Source: Gardnerella vaginalis
GTDB taxonomy: Bacteria; Actinomycetota; Actinomycetes; Actinomycetales; Bifidobacteriaceae
Reading direction: 5' to 3'
Assembly: GCF_001563665.1 (NCBI RefSeq)
Contig: NZ_KQ961867.1
Span: 97,743 to 159,827, forward strand
Length of the DNA stretch: 62,085 nt
A program made the position numbers and the translations under genes. How positions within the stretch are numbered: the first letter of the stretch is position 1; each line of letters opens with the position of its first letter. Under the pieces are notes generated by a model, which ran no database searches, was not told where the DNA came from, and saw nothing but the letters and a program-made list of their open reading frames with translations. Of this stretch, positions 47,258-55,742 are shown one piece after another.

Positions 47258-49399
47258 ATGACGTATTTACCTTCGGCGCAATGGCCAACTTATGAAGGAT
47301 CTCTTGGCTTTTCTCTAAATGCAAAATCAACTACTTTTACATTATGGGCGCCTACTGCAACTTCAGTGACGTTGCGTCTTTTTGAAACAGGTAATAATAG
47401 CGAGCCAATTCAATCTTATGAATTAAAACCTCATCATGATGGAGCTTGGCGAGTTAATATTCGTAAACGTCTTGATGGAACTTATTACGATTATTTAGTT
47501 GCGTTCCAAGATGGAACAGTTAATCGAACGAGTGATCCTTGGGGTATTGCTAGTGGTATTAACGGTGAGAGAAGTTTAGTCATTGATGAAGATCGTGTAG
47601 CTCCTGCAAATTGGCATAAAGATAAATCTCCAAAGTTTTCTGCTCATTCTACTGTGATTTGGGAAACGCACGTGTCTGATTACAGTAGCGATACTAATGG
47701 CGGTTTTAATCCAGATCATAGAGGAAGGTTCTTAGCTTTTACAGATGAACATACTTGCGTAACTTCTGAAGTTGATGGTAAAACTTTAACTTCTCCAACA
47801 GGTCTTGATTATCTTAAGAAGCTTGGAATTACGCATGTGCAGCTGATGCCAATTTATGATTTTTGCACTGTAAACGAGATAAATCTCGATAAAGCTCGTA
47901 AAAATGGCGAAAATGTTGATTCTCTATACAACTGGGGTTACGATCCGGATGCTTATAACGTTCCAGAAGGAGCTTATTCTACAGACCCTTATGATGGAAC
48001 GGTTCGTATTCGTGAATGCAAAGCTATGATTTCCTCGCTACATGCGCATGGTTTGCGCGTGGTTATGGATGTGGTTTACAACCATATGTATCATGCGGAT
48101 AATGCGTTTGAACGTACAGCTCCAGGTTACTTCTGCAGGAGAAATGAAGAAAGTATACTTTCTAATGGATCTGGTTGTGGTAATGATATGGCTAGTGAAC
48201 GTCCTATGTTCCGCAGGTTCATTATTGAGTCGCTATTGCATTGGGCTCGGTGCTATCATATTGACGGATTCAGATTCGACCTTATGGGCTTGATTGATAC
48301 TGAAACATTGAATCAAGCTCGTCAAGCTCTTGATAAACTTCCTGACGGTAAGAACATACTTATGTATGGAGAACCGTGGTCTGCTGGATTTACTGCTGTG
48401 CCTGAAGGAACAAGCATGGGAGATAAGCTAGGAAGGCATAATTTAGATGATCGAATAGGTTGGTTTAGTGATGAAACTCGCGATACTCTCAAGGGTAACG
48501 TTATGGATCATCATGAGCATGGATATATTAACGGAAATGAATTTTGGACTTCTGACTCTGCTCGTCAAGCTTTAGATGGGTGGCGCGGCACTCCTTCTGC
48601 AGGTAAAAAAGTTGGACAGATTATTCAATATATTTCTGCTCATGATGATTTAACTCTGTGGGATAAATTGTGTATTTCTTTGCGCGAAAAGCCTAGCGAT
48701 TGCGATTTTTATGCTAAAGACGCTAATTCAGTTGCAGATCTTTTCACTGCTAATATGCTTGCTGCTGGAATGGTTTTGTGCTCTGCAGGTTTGCCGTTTA
48801 TGTTAAGTGGTGAAGAATTTGGGCGAACTAAAGGCGGCAATGACAATACTTATAAGAGCGGTGTAAATGTTAATAAGCTTGATTGGGTGCGTTCGCAGAA
48901 GTTTGAGCCGCTTGTTCGCTGGTATAAAGATTTGATTTCTTTGCGATCAAAACATAAGTCTTTCTATGATTCGAAGCGCGTGCAAATTCCTGCTTCAAAT
49001 AAAACTGTACTAGCTTCTCTTATTGGTGATGACGTAATAGTATGCGTTAATCCTATGTATAATTCAGATGCTTGCGTTACTTTGCCTGAATTATCTGGGA
49101 ATGTAGACTCTAAAGCGTCTGGAAAAGCGTCTGGAAAAGCGTCTTGTAAAGAAAGTTGTAATGATTGGAGTATTGTTCTTGATTCTTCCTTCTACTTTGC
49201 TGACTGGACTGGTAAAGATGCAAAGTGTGCGAATATAGAATCTTGTGAGCGCAAAGATAGTCACAGTGTGAACGATTCTCGCTTGGAGGATTTAGATTCG
49301 AAGAACTTAAATACGGGTTCGCATGTGTTGCATATTCCATCTAGAACTTTCGTAGTGCTAAGCAAGTCTGGTAATGCAGCCCAAACGCCAAAAAAATAG
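47258..49399 (+). CDS. pulA: Type I pullulanase (alpha-1,6-debranching enzyme)
   Basis: Hydrolyses alpha-1,6 branch points in maltodextrins and glycogen fragments. The 713-residue protein has an N-terminal CBM48-type beta domain (FTLWAPTATSVTLRLF, about 25-40). The type I pullulanase hallmark YNWGYDP follows (about 225). Then come the GH13 catalytic set: VMDVVYNH, Asp in DGFRFDLMG, Glu in LMYGEPW, and SAHDDLTLWDK. No signal peptide, so it acts inside the cell on imported dextrins. Near the C-terminus a Ser/Gly/Lys repeat (SGKASGKAS) is coded by 12-bp DNA units and interrupts the all-beta domain. Confidence 0.93.
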   Translation: MTYLPSAQWPTYEGSLGFSLNAKSTTFTLWAPTATSVTLRLFETGNNSEPIQSYELKPHHDGAWRVNIRKRLDGTYYDYLVAFQDGTVNRTSDPWGIASGINGERSLVIDEDRVAPANWHKDKSPKFSAHSTVIWETHVSDYSSDTNGGFNPDHRGRFLAFTDEHTCVTSEVDGKTLTSPTGLDYLKKLGITHVQLMPIYDFCTVNEINLDKARKNGENVDSLYNWGYDPDAYNVPEGAYSTDPYDGTVRIRECKAMISSLHAHGLRVVMDVVYNHMYHADNAFERTAPGYFCRRNEESILSNGSGCGNDMASERPMFRRFIIESLLHWARCYHIDGFRFDLMGLIDTETLNQARQALDKLPDGKNILMYGEPWSAGFTAVPEGTSMGDKLGRHNLDDRIGWFSDETRDTLKGNVMDHHEHGYINGNEFWTSDSARQALDGWRGTPSAGKKVGQIIQYISAHDDLTLWDKLCISLREKPSDCDFYAKDANSVADLFTANMLAAGMVLCSAGLPFMLSGEEFGRTKGGNDNTYKSGVNVNKLDWVRSQKFEPLVRWYKDLISLRSKHKSFYDSKRVQIPASNKTVLASLIGDDVIVCVNPMYNSDACVTLPELSGNVDSKASGKASGKASCKESCNDWSIVLDSSFYFADWTGKDAKCANIESCERKDSHSVNDSRLEDLDSKNLNTGSHVLHIPSRTFVVLSKSGNAAQTPKK
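49115..49150. repeat. 12-bp in-frame tandem repeat in pulA
   Basis: Three units of GCGTCTGGAAAA (the last diverged) in the C-terminal domain, each adding four residues. Confidence 0.9.
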
Positions 49400-49735
49400 T
49401 AGGTTGATAGAAATAGATAGAAATAGATAGAAGTAGATAGAAGTAGAAATAGTGGTAAAAATAGAAAAACAGGAAGTAAAAATAGTGGATAGAAAAATAG
49501 TGGATAGAAAAATAATAGGTAGAAATAAACATAAAAATAGTAAATAAACATAAAAATAATAGATAGAAATAACAATAATAATGTAAATTATTAGCGAAAA
49601 ACTAGTGGTTTAATCAGTGGTGAAACTGTTTGTGAAACGTTTTGCGAAGCCGCTTGAAAACGGTTAGTGAGATTGTTATCGAATTGGTAACGCTGCGAAA
49701 TCAATGAAAATTAGAAGGAATAAATAATAGTACTT
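49400..49735. repeat. GATAGAAATA-type simple repeats between pulA and malQ
   Basis: Purine-rich units (GATAGAAATA, AATAGTGGATAGAAA) fill 49403-49580, then unique A+T-rich DNA. The hydrophobic frame that appears on the minus strand is a by-product of the repeats. Confidence 0.8.
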
Positions 49736-49738
49736 GTT

Positions 49739-49752
49739 TGCAAACGATATCA
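49739..49752 (+). promoter_or_regulatory. LacI/CcpA-type operator upstream of malQ, site 1
   Basis: TGCAAACGATATCA fits TGNAANCGNNNNCA exactly. Confidence 0.6.
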
Positions 49753-49818
49753 ATAATTTATATAATTATTAGCTAGAGTGCGTCTTAATCCAGAGATGTG
49801 TTAAGTTTATTGCGCTCG

Positions 49819-49832
49819 CGCTATCGTTTGCA
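49819..49832 (-). promoter_or_regulatory. LacI/CcpA-type operator upstream of malQ, site 2
   Basis: On the minus strand TGCAAACGATAGCG matches site 1 at 12 of 14 positions. It lies 80 bp from site 1, a spacing that would permit looping. Confidence 0.45.
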
Positions 49833-49883
49833 CACATGGTACTAGTGCAATGAGATAAAATGTGCTATTAACAAAGGAGCATA

Positions 49884-52154
49884 ATGAGCAAAGAGGCTGA
49901 TAAAAAAGAGGCTGACAAAAAAGCCGAGAGCGCAGTTTCCGTTGAAGAAAGTGCAGAGCGTCTTCAACGTCCACTTATTAAATTAGCTAAAGCGTGCGGA
50001 GTGGCTACTTTTTATATTGATCAATTAGGTGATTACACTGAAATTACTGATGAAGCGTTGGTTGGAGTCCTTGACGCTTTAGGGTTTAAGTCCGATACTC
50101 CTGAAAGCATAGCTGATTCTTATGAGCGTGTTTTAGCAAAAACAGCTAGTGAATTGTTACCTCCAACTGTAGTTGCGTTTAACGGTGTGAAAACTTGCGT
50201 GCCAATGCATGCCGTTAAAAATTATGAATTGCAAGGTAATAAAGTAACTGAAAAGAATATTTCTGTTACTTTAACTCTCGAAGATGGTAAAGATTACGAG
50301 GGTGATCTTGGTGAGATTAAAGTCGATGAAGATGGTGAATTCTATATTGAACTTACAGATGAGCTTCCTATGGGATATCACACTATTCATGCTCGAATCA
50401 CAAATAATAACGGCAAATTAGTAGCTCATGCTGATTCAACACTTATAGCTGCACCTGAACGTATTCCTCTTCCTCAAAGCGTTAAGGAACATCATCGCTG
50501 GGGTTATATGACGCAACTTTATTCTGTTCGCTCTAAAGATTCGTGGGGAGTGGGCGATTACGGTGATTTGCGCAGGCTTCTTAAGGACGCTGGTGAAATT
50601 GGTAAGGCTGATTTTATGCTAATCAATCCTATACATGCTTGCGCTCCTATTTCTCCGTTAGAGCCTTCACCTTATTTGCCTGAATCGCGTAGATTCTTGA
50701 ACGTGACGTATATTAGACCTCAAGATATTCCTGAATATGCAGAGTTATCTGGTGAAGAAAAAGCAGAAGTAGATAGATTGCATAATAAGGTTGCTGCATC
50801 TAATGACAATCCAAATCCAATTGATATCAATGCTGCTTGGGACGCTAAGCTTCCAGCGTTGCGTTTGATTTTTAAGAAAAAGCGTAGTGATGCGCGTGAG
50901 CGTGAATTTAGTGAATTTAAGTTGCGTTCCGGCGAAGATCTGGATGCTTTTGCAACTTGGTGTGTAGCTTTTGAAGTTTGGGGTGCTCCTTGGGGAGATA
51001 ATTTGTGGTTTGATACTACAGGTAAAGGAACTCCTCAGATTGAATCTTTGAAGAAAGAACATGCCGATTTATTGGAATTCCATCGTTGGCTTCAGTGGAT
51101 TGCAGACGAACAGGTTGCTGCTGCTCACGCTGAGGCAAAAGATTCTGGAATGGCGATTGGCCTTATGCAAGATATGGCTGTTGGAGTTCATGGATACGGT
51201 GCTGACGTTTGGTGGAGTCCTGAGCGATTTGCTAATGGAGTAAGTGTTGGTGCTCCTCCTGATTTCTATAATCAGCAGGGTCAGGATTGGGGACAGCCAC
51301 CGTTTGATCCAAATTATTTGGATGAAACGGGATACATTGCGTATAGAGATATGGTACACAATGTGTTCTTGCATGCTGGTGCTGCTCGAATCGATCACGT
51401 GCTTGGGCTTTTCCGCTTGTGGTGGATTCCGCAAGGTCAGGGCGCTAAAAATGGTGCGTATGTTTACTATAACGTTGACGCGATGCTTGCAGTTTTGACT
51501 ATTGAAGCTACTCGAGCTGGCGGACTTGTTATAGGCGAGGATTTGGGTACAGTTCCTGCTTATGTTTCTAAAGTTCTTGCATCTCATGGAGTGTTGGGAA
51601 CAGTTGTTGAGTGGTTTACTCATGATGATAAAGCTGAGGCTGCTAGTAAGAAAGCTGGAAAGAAGGAAATTATTTACGCAAATCCTTCTACGTATCGCGA
51701 ATATGCTTTAGCTTCTGTTACTACTCATGATTTACCTCCAACTGCAGGATATCTGGAATTTGAGCATGTGAAATTGCGTGAAGAATTGCATTTGCTTACT
51801 GAACCTGTTGAGAACTTTAAGAAAGCTGCTCAAGCTGAGCGTGATGCAATGATGGCTATGCTTCTTAAAGGCGGTTGGATTAGCAAAGAAGCTGCAGATG
51901 ATGTTGAAAATCATGTGCAAGAAATTGTTGAAGGAATGCATGCTGTGTTAAGAACTTCGCCATCGCTTTTGTTGCAAGTTGCATTGGTTGATGCTGTTGG
52001 CGAAAAACGCTCTCAAAATCAGCCTGGCACTAGCACAGAGTACCCGAATTGGCGTATTCCTCTTGCGGATGAGAATGGCAATGTTGTTCACACGGATGAA
52101 GTGTTTAAGTCTGCTAGAGTTCTTTCAATGGCTGCCGTAATGCAAGGTAAATGA
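49884..52154 (+). CDS. malQ: 4-alpha-glucanotransferase (amylomaltase)
   Basis: Transfers alpha-1,4-glucan chains between maltodextrins and releases glucose, in the cytosol. The 756-residue GH77 protein has a long N-terminal region (to about 195) common in actinobacterial MalQ. The catalytic barrel follows: GYMTQLYSVRSKDSWGVGDY, SPYLPESRRFLNVTYI, Asp in ARIDHVLGLFRLWWIP (nucleophile), Glu in IGEDLGTVP and Asp in TTHDLPPTAGY. AAAGGAG lies upstream of the ATG. The first residues are a Lys/Glu/Asp-rich stretch with a duplicated KKEAD. Two operator-like sites precede it. Confidence 0.96.
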   Translation: MSKEADKKEADKKAESAVSVEESAERLQRPLIKLAKACGVATFYIDQLGDYTEITDEALVGVLDALGFKSDTPESIADSYERVLAKTASELLPPTVVAFNGVKTCVPMHAVKNYELQGNKVTEKNISVTLTLEDGKDYEGDLGEIKVDEDGEFYIELTDELPMGYHTIHARITNNNGKLVAHADSTLIAAPERIPLPQSVKEHHRWGYMTQLYSVRSKDSWGVGDYGDLRRLLKDAGEIGKADFMLINPIHACAPISPLEPSPYLPESRRFLNVTYIRPQDIPEYAELSGEEKAEVDRLHNKVAASNDNPNPIDINAAWDAKLPALRLIFKKKRSDAREREFSEFKLRSGEDLDAFATWCVAFEVWGAPWGDNLWFDTTGKGTPQIESLKKEHADLLEFHRWLQWIADEQVAAAHAEAKDSGMAIGLMQDMAVGVHGYGADVWWSPERFANGVSVGAPPDFYNQQGQDWGQPPFDPNYLDETGYIAYRDMVHNVFLHAGAARIDHVLGLFRLWWIPQGQGAKNGAYVYYNVDAMLAVLTIEATRAGGLVIGEDLGTVPAYVSKVLASHGVLGTVVEWFTHDDKAEAASKKAGKKEIIYANPSTYREYALASVTTHDLPPTAGYLEFEHVKLREELHLLTEPVENFKKAAQAERDAMMAMLLKGGWISKEAADDVENHVQEIVEGMHAVLRTSPSLLLQVALVDAVGEKRSQNQPGTSTEYPNWRIPLADENGNVVHTDEVFKSARVLSMAAVMQGK

Positions 52155-52190
52155 TGATCGCAATCTGAGTGATAGCAGATAATTATATGT

Positions 52191-52246
52191 AATACACAGA
52201 GATTTGAACATGCTTTTTATGTTTAGATCTCTGTGTATTTGCTTTT
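52191..52246 (+). terminator. Terminator after malQ
   Basis: A 13-bp perfect stem AATACACAGAGAT with ATCTCTGTGTATT, extended inward by GAACAT/ATGTTT, followed by TGCTTTTATT. Confidence 0.85.
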
Positions 52247-52329
52247 ATTCGTTTCGTATTCGCGTATTTAGTTTTGTTTTATAACCTACTTTTTTAATAG
52301 AATAGCTTTGTGTGGGAAAGGAAAGAATA

Positions 52330-55119
52330 GTGCATAAAAACAAATCACGAATTTTTGCTGATTTTGTAAATAATCCTAGTGTGAAAGCTAATCCTAAGCA
52401 GGTTATCAAAGGTGATTGCTGGAGGATTACTGTAATAACTGATTCTATGCTACGTCTTGAGTGGAGTGATGACGGTTATTTTGTTGACTCTCCTACTCAA
52501 ATGGTTGTATGTCGTGATTTTTATAGTGATAGTTCTGTGCAGCCAAAGTTTTCTGTGCGCGAAAACGAAAATGGCTGGCTTGAAGTTGAAACAGACAAGC
52601 TGCTTTTAAGCTATAATCGCAAATCTTTTACTAAAGAAGGGTTGAGTGTAGTTGTGCGCGGCGTGCCGTGCTCGCAATTTAATACTTGGCATTATGGCGA
52701 TGATAATCCTGGAAATCTTTTAGGAACAGCTCGTACTTTAGATGAGGCAGATGGCGCTGTAAAACTCGACTATGGCGTTATTTCACGAGATGGTTGGGCT
52801 GTGTTAGATGATTCAAAATCTTGTGTTATTGTGCAATCAGACGAAGTAAATGGTAATCCAAATCCGTATGGAGCGTGGGTTAAGCCGCGTTTTAGCGGAT
52901 CTAGCGGATTTGGTAAATCTGATGCGTCTGGTTGTGTGTCTGATTCGTCTGATGCGTCCGAAGAATCTGATGTTTCTGATGCATCTAAAGAATTATCTTC
53001 TAAAAGTAAGCGTTATCACGACTTGTACTTTTTTGGCTATGGTCACAACTACATTGATGCAATCCGCGATTTTTATAAGCTTACAGGCTCTCAGCCACTG
53101 TTGCCGAGGTTTGCACTTGGCAATTGGTGGAGTAGATATTGCAGGTATTCGCAATCTGATTATGAAAATCTTATGAGCAAATTCAAGCATGAAGGAATAC
53201 CTTTTAGCACAGCAGTTATAGATATGGATTGGCATGTTACAGACGTTGATCCAAAGTATGGATCTGGATGGACTGGCTATACGTGGAATAATCAACTTTT
53301 CCCAGATCATAAATCTTTCTTGAAAAAACTCGCGAACGAAGGATTGGCGTCTACTTTAAATTTGCATCCTAGAGATGGCATTCGCGCTTTTGAAAAGGAT
53401 TATCCGCAAGTTGCGCGCGATATGGGCATTGATCCAGCTAGTGGTAAAGCTGTTGAATTTGACTTAACAAATCCGCGATTTGTTGAAGCGTATTTCAATA
53501 TGCATCATCGCATGGAAGACGAAGGCGTTAAATTCTGGTGGATTGATTGGCAGCAGGGCGGAGTTACGCGTGAACGTGGATTAGATCCACTTTGGATGCT
53601 TAATCACATGCATTATGAGGATTTGGCTCGTGATGGTGGCTGGCCGCTTACATTCTCGCGATATGCAGGCCCAGGCTCACATCGATACCCGGTTGGATTC
53701 TCTGGAGATACTGTAACAACCTGGAAGTCGCTTGCTTTTCAAGCATATTTCACATCTACTGCGTCAAATATTGGTTATGGCTGGTGGAGTCACGATATTG
53801 GTGGTCATATGCTTGGTGTGCGAGATAACGAGTTGGAAGCGCGATGGTATGCTCTTGGAGCTTTTAGTCCTATTAACCGTCTTCACTCAAGTTGTTCTCC
53901 TTTTGCTGGCAAAGAGCCTTGGAATTTTCCGCGTGAAACTCGTGACGCAATGGTTAAAATGCTTAGATTAAGAGCATCTTTGCTACCTTATTTATATACG
54001 ATGAATTATCGTGCATCATTTGAGAATATGCCAATAGTAGAGCCAATGTATTGGCAATCTCCAGAAGTTGGAGCTGCTTACGAGATGCCGCAAGAATATC
54101 GTTTTGGAAGTGAGCTTATAGTTTCGCCTATAGTTTCTAAAAATGACGATGCTACTACTAAAGGGTGTGCTGGAGTGTGGCTTCCTGAAGGAGATTGGTA
54201 TGATTTCTTTGACGGGCGGCGCTACGTATCTCGTTCTCTTGGTGGTCGCAGATTTGAAGCTTGGCGAGCGATTGATAGAGTACCTGTATTTGCTAAAGCT
54301 GGAGCGATTATACCGATGCAAGTTTTGCCAAGCGTTGAAGAATGCGCTCGCGATTGTGATGTTTCGAAGTCTGTTAATAGTATTGAAAATCCGAAATCTT
54401 TGCGAGTGCTGGCGTTCCCTGGAGGTAACGGCGAGTTTGTGATGCGCGAAGATAATGGTCGCTTTGAAGATGCGCGCGCTGGGAAAACTGCCGACACGAA
54501 GATGAAATTTGTTTTCAGAGATGAAAATTCTTCTACGCAATTTGTGATTGATGCTGTAAAAGGTTGTGACAGTGTTGTGTCATCTCTGCCGTCTGAGCGC
54601 AATTGGAGCGTTGTATTTAGGGGCGTGGCGTGCCCTGATTTTTCGCGCGTTCGCGTTTTGCTGGGCGATTCTCGTGGAGAGTTTCAGCTTGAATCTAGCG
54701 CTGTGGAAGTTTCATATGAAGGCGAAGAATCTACGTTAAGTCTTACTGTTTCTGTGCGCAATGTGCCTGTTTGCAAGCGTGTGCGAGTGATTGTGGATGG
54801 AGGTTTGTTTATTGCACAAGATCCTAAAGTTGGGGATTCTTATCGTTTGCTTTTGCAAGCTCAAGTGCCTTATCGAGGTAAAGAGATGGCTTTTGATGCT
54901 ATTCGTGAGTCTTGTGGTAGTGCGAGTGCTTTGAGTGCGCTTTCTGCTCTTGAATATGAAAGCGAAGAGCAGATGATTGAACAGCGTGACAGTGTTGATA
55001 TGGTGAATGCTCATGCTTGCGTGCAACCTTCTGTAGTTAAGTGGGCGCAATGGCGTTGTACTTTGCCTGCGTCTGTAAAGCACGCTCTTGAGGAGATTTT
55101 GTTACGTTCTAGTGAGTGA
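52330..55119 (+). CDS. GH31 alpha-glucosidase-type glycosidase
   Basis: A 929-residue intracellular GH31 enzyme that would remove terminal alpha-linked glucose (or xylose) from oligosaccharides. N-terminal beta domain to about 230, then the barrel with LPRFALGNWWSRYCRYS, IDMDWHV, FWWIDWQQGG (nucleophile Asp) and RYPVGFSGDTVTTW (acid Asp), then NIGYGWWSHDIGGH. A Ser/Asp-rich insert coded by TCTGATGCG-like repeats lies at about 192-230 before the barrel. The GTG at 52330 is preferred (AAAGGAAAG upstream); another GTG at 52312 is in frame. Last gene of the glucan locus, after the malQ terminator. Confidence 0.9.
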   Translation: MHKNKSRIFADFVNNPSVKANPKQVIKGDCWRITVITDSMLRLEWSDDGYFVDSPTQMVVCRDFYSDSSVQPKFSVRENENGWLEVETDKLLLSYNRKSFTKEGLSVVVRGVPCSQFNTWHYGDDNPGNLLGTARTLDEADGAVKLDYGVISRDGWAVLDDSKSCVIVQSDEVNGNPNPYGAWVKPRFSGSSGFGKSDASGCVSDSSDASEESDVSDASKELSSKSKRYHDLYFFGYGHNYIDAIRDFYKLTGSQPLLPRFALGNWWSRYCRYSQSDYENLMSKFKHEGIPFSTAVIDMDWHVTDVDPKYGSGWTGYTWNNQLFPDHKSFLKKLANEGLASTLNLHPRDGIRAFEKDYPQVARDMGIDPASGKAVEFDLTNPRFVEAYFNMHHRMEDEGVKFWWIDWQQGGVTRERGLDPLWMLNHMHYEDLARDGGWPLTFSRYAGPGSHRYPVGFSGDTVTTWKSLAFQAYFTSTASNIGYGWWSHDIGGHMLGVRDNELEARWYALGAFSPINRLHSSCSPFAGKEPWNFPRETRDAMVKMLRLRASLLPYLYTMNYRASFENMPIVEPMYWQSPEVGAAYEMPQEYRFGSELIVSPIVSKNDDATTKGCAGVWLPEGDWYDFFDGRRYVSRSLGGRRFEAWRAIDRVPVFAKAGAIIPMQVLPSVEECARDCDVSKSVNSIENPKSLRVLAFPGGNGEFVMREDNGRFEDARAGKTADTKMKFVFRDENSSTQFVIDAVKGCDSVVSSLPSERNWSVVFRGVACPDFSRVRVLLGDSRGEFQLESSAVEVSYEGEESTLSLTVSVRNVPVCKRVRVIVDGGLFIAQDPKVGDSYRLLLQAQVPYRGKEMAFDAIRESCGSASALSALSALEYESEEQMIEQRDSVDMVNAHACVQPSVVKWAQWRCTLPASVKHALEEILLRSSE
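52900..53008. repeat. In-frame TCTGATGCG-type repeat in the GH31 gene
   Basis: Imperfect 9- to 12-bp units of TCTGATGCG/TCTGATTCG code for a Ser/Asp-rich loop (SDSSDASEESDVSDASK) between two conserved domains. Confidence 0.8.
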
Positions 55120-55301
55120 GTTTGTGTGGTTTACTGGTGTGGTGGTTGTGTGTTGGTTGGTTTGTGTTTTACGAATTTGTATTATTGAAATCAACATTTG
55201 TACTATAACAAATGTTTAGATTGACTGGTGAAAAGTTGTGAAAAATATCGCATTTCAAAACATTCACAAATAAATAATATTTTTAAAAATCGTTGAAAAA
55301 T

Positions 55302-55322
55302 ATGCCCTGGGGGGGGGGCATC
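55302..55322. repeat. Homopolymer G10 tract within a small hairpin
   Basis: Ten G residues (55309-55318), bracketed so that ATGCCC (55302-55307) can pair with the last GGG plus CAT. It is the longest G/C homopolymer noticed in this A+T-rich window and is a typical slippage site. Confidence 0.95.
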
Positions 55323-55377
55323 AAGGCTTTCTCGTCTAAACATATGTTATTTGCCTTTAAAAAATTTTTTAAAATGT

Positions 55378-55383
55378 TATAAT
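55378..55383 (+). promoter_or_regulatory. Possible -10 box for the surface-protein gene
   Basis: TATAAT, a perfect consensus, 60 bp after the G tract. No good -35 hexamer at 16-18 bp; TTGCCT lies 21 bp upstream. Confidence 0.4.
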
Positions 55384-55742
55384 GACTTAACAGTGTTGCT
55401 GTAGCCATACTACTTTGGTTGCACGCTATTGAACTTACGGCGGAACATCGCTGATGCGTTAAGTTTCGTGCGCTAGTTTTGTTTTGGCGCGTTTGAAAGT
55501 TGATGCAAAGACGCAGTTGTGCCATGTTTTGAAAAAAGGAAATACGTAAAAATTAGTAACAGAGCATGATTAAGAATGCGGTTGCTGTGTGCAATGTGTT
55601 GTTGTGAACTTTTTAGTTACGTAAGTTTAAATTTACGTAGCAGAAGTAGAAAACATTTGTGCGCATATGATTTTGCACTCTAAAAATCATCTCTAAGAAT
55701 TACCTAACTTTGAACTAATAGACAATAAGAAAGAAGTAGAAA

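Larger units (their letters stand above)
55120..55742 (+). other. Long upstream region of the giant surface-protein gene
   Basis: About 620 bp without a supported gene. It holds a GT-rich stretch (to 55165), a G10 tract (55309-55318), a TATAAT box at 55378-55383 and a TACGTAA/TTACGTA hairpin (55618-55639). The likely long 5' leader follows, ending in AAGAAAGAAGT before the ATG. Confidence 0.6.

Noticed and set aside
49261..49575. Hydrophobic 104-residue minus-strand frame (Phe/Tyr/Leu-rich)
   Set aside because: Created by the GATAGAAATA simple repeats read in complement; it also runs antisense into pulA.
55283..55525. 80-residue minus-strand frame containing the G10/C10 tract
   Set aside because: No ribosome site and no family resemblance. 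A 12-codon plus-strand frame through the tract (ATG at 55302) is also too short to claim, though either could be phase-variable in principle.
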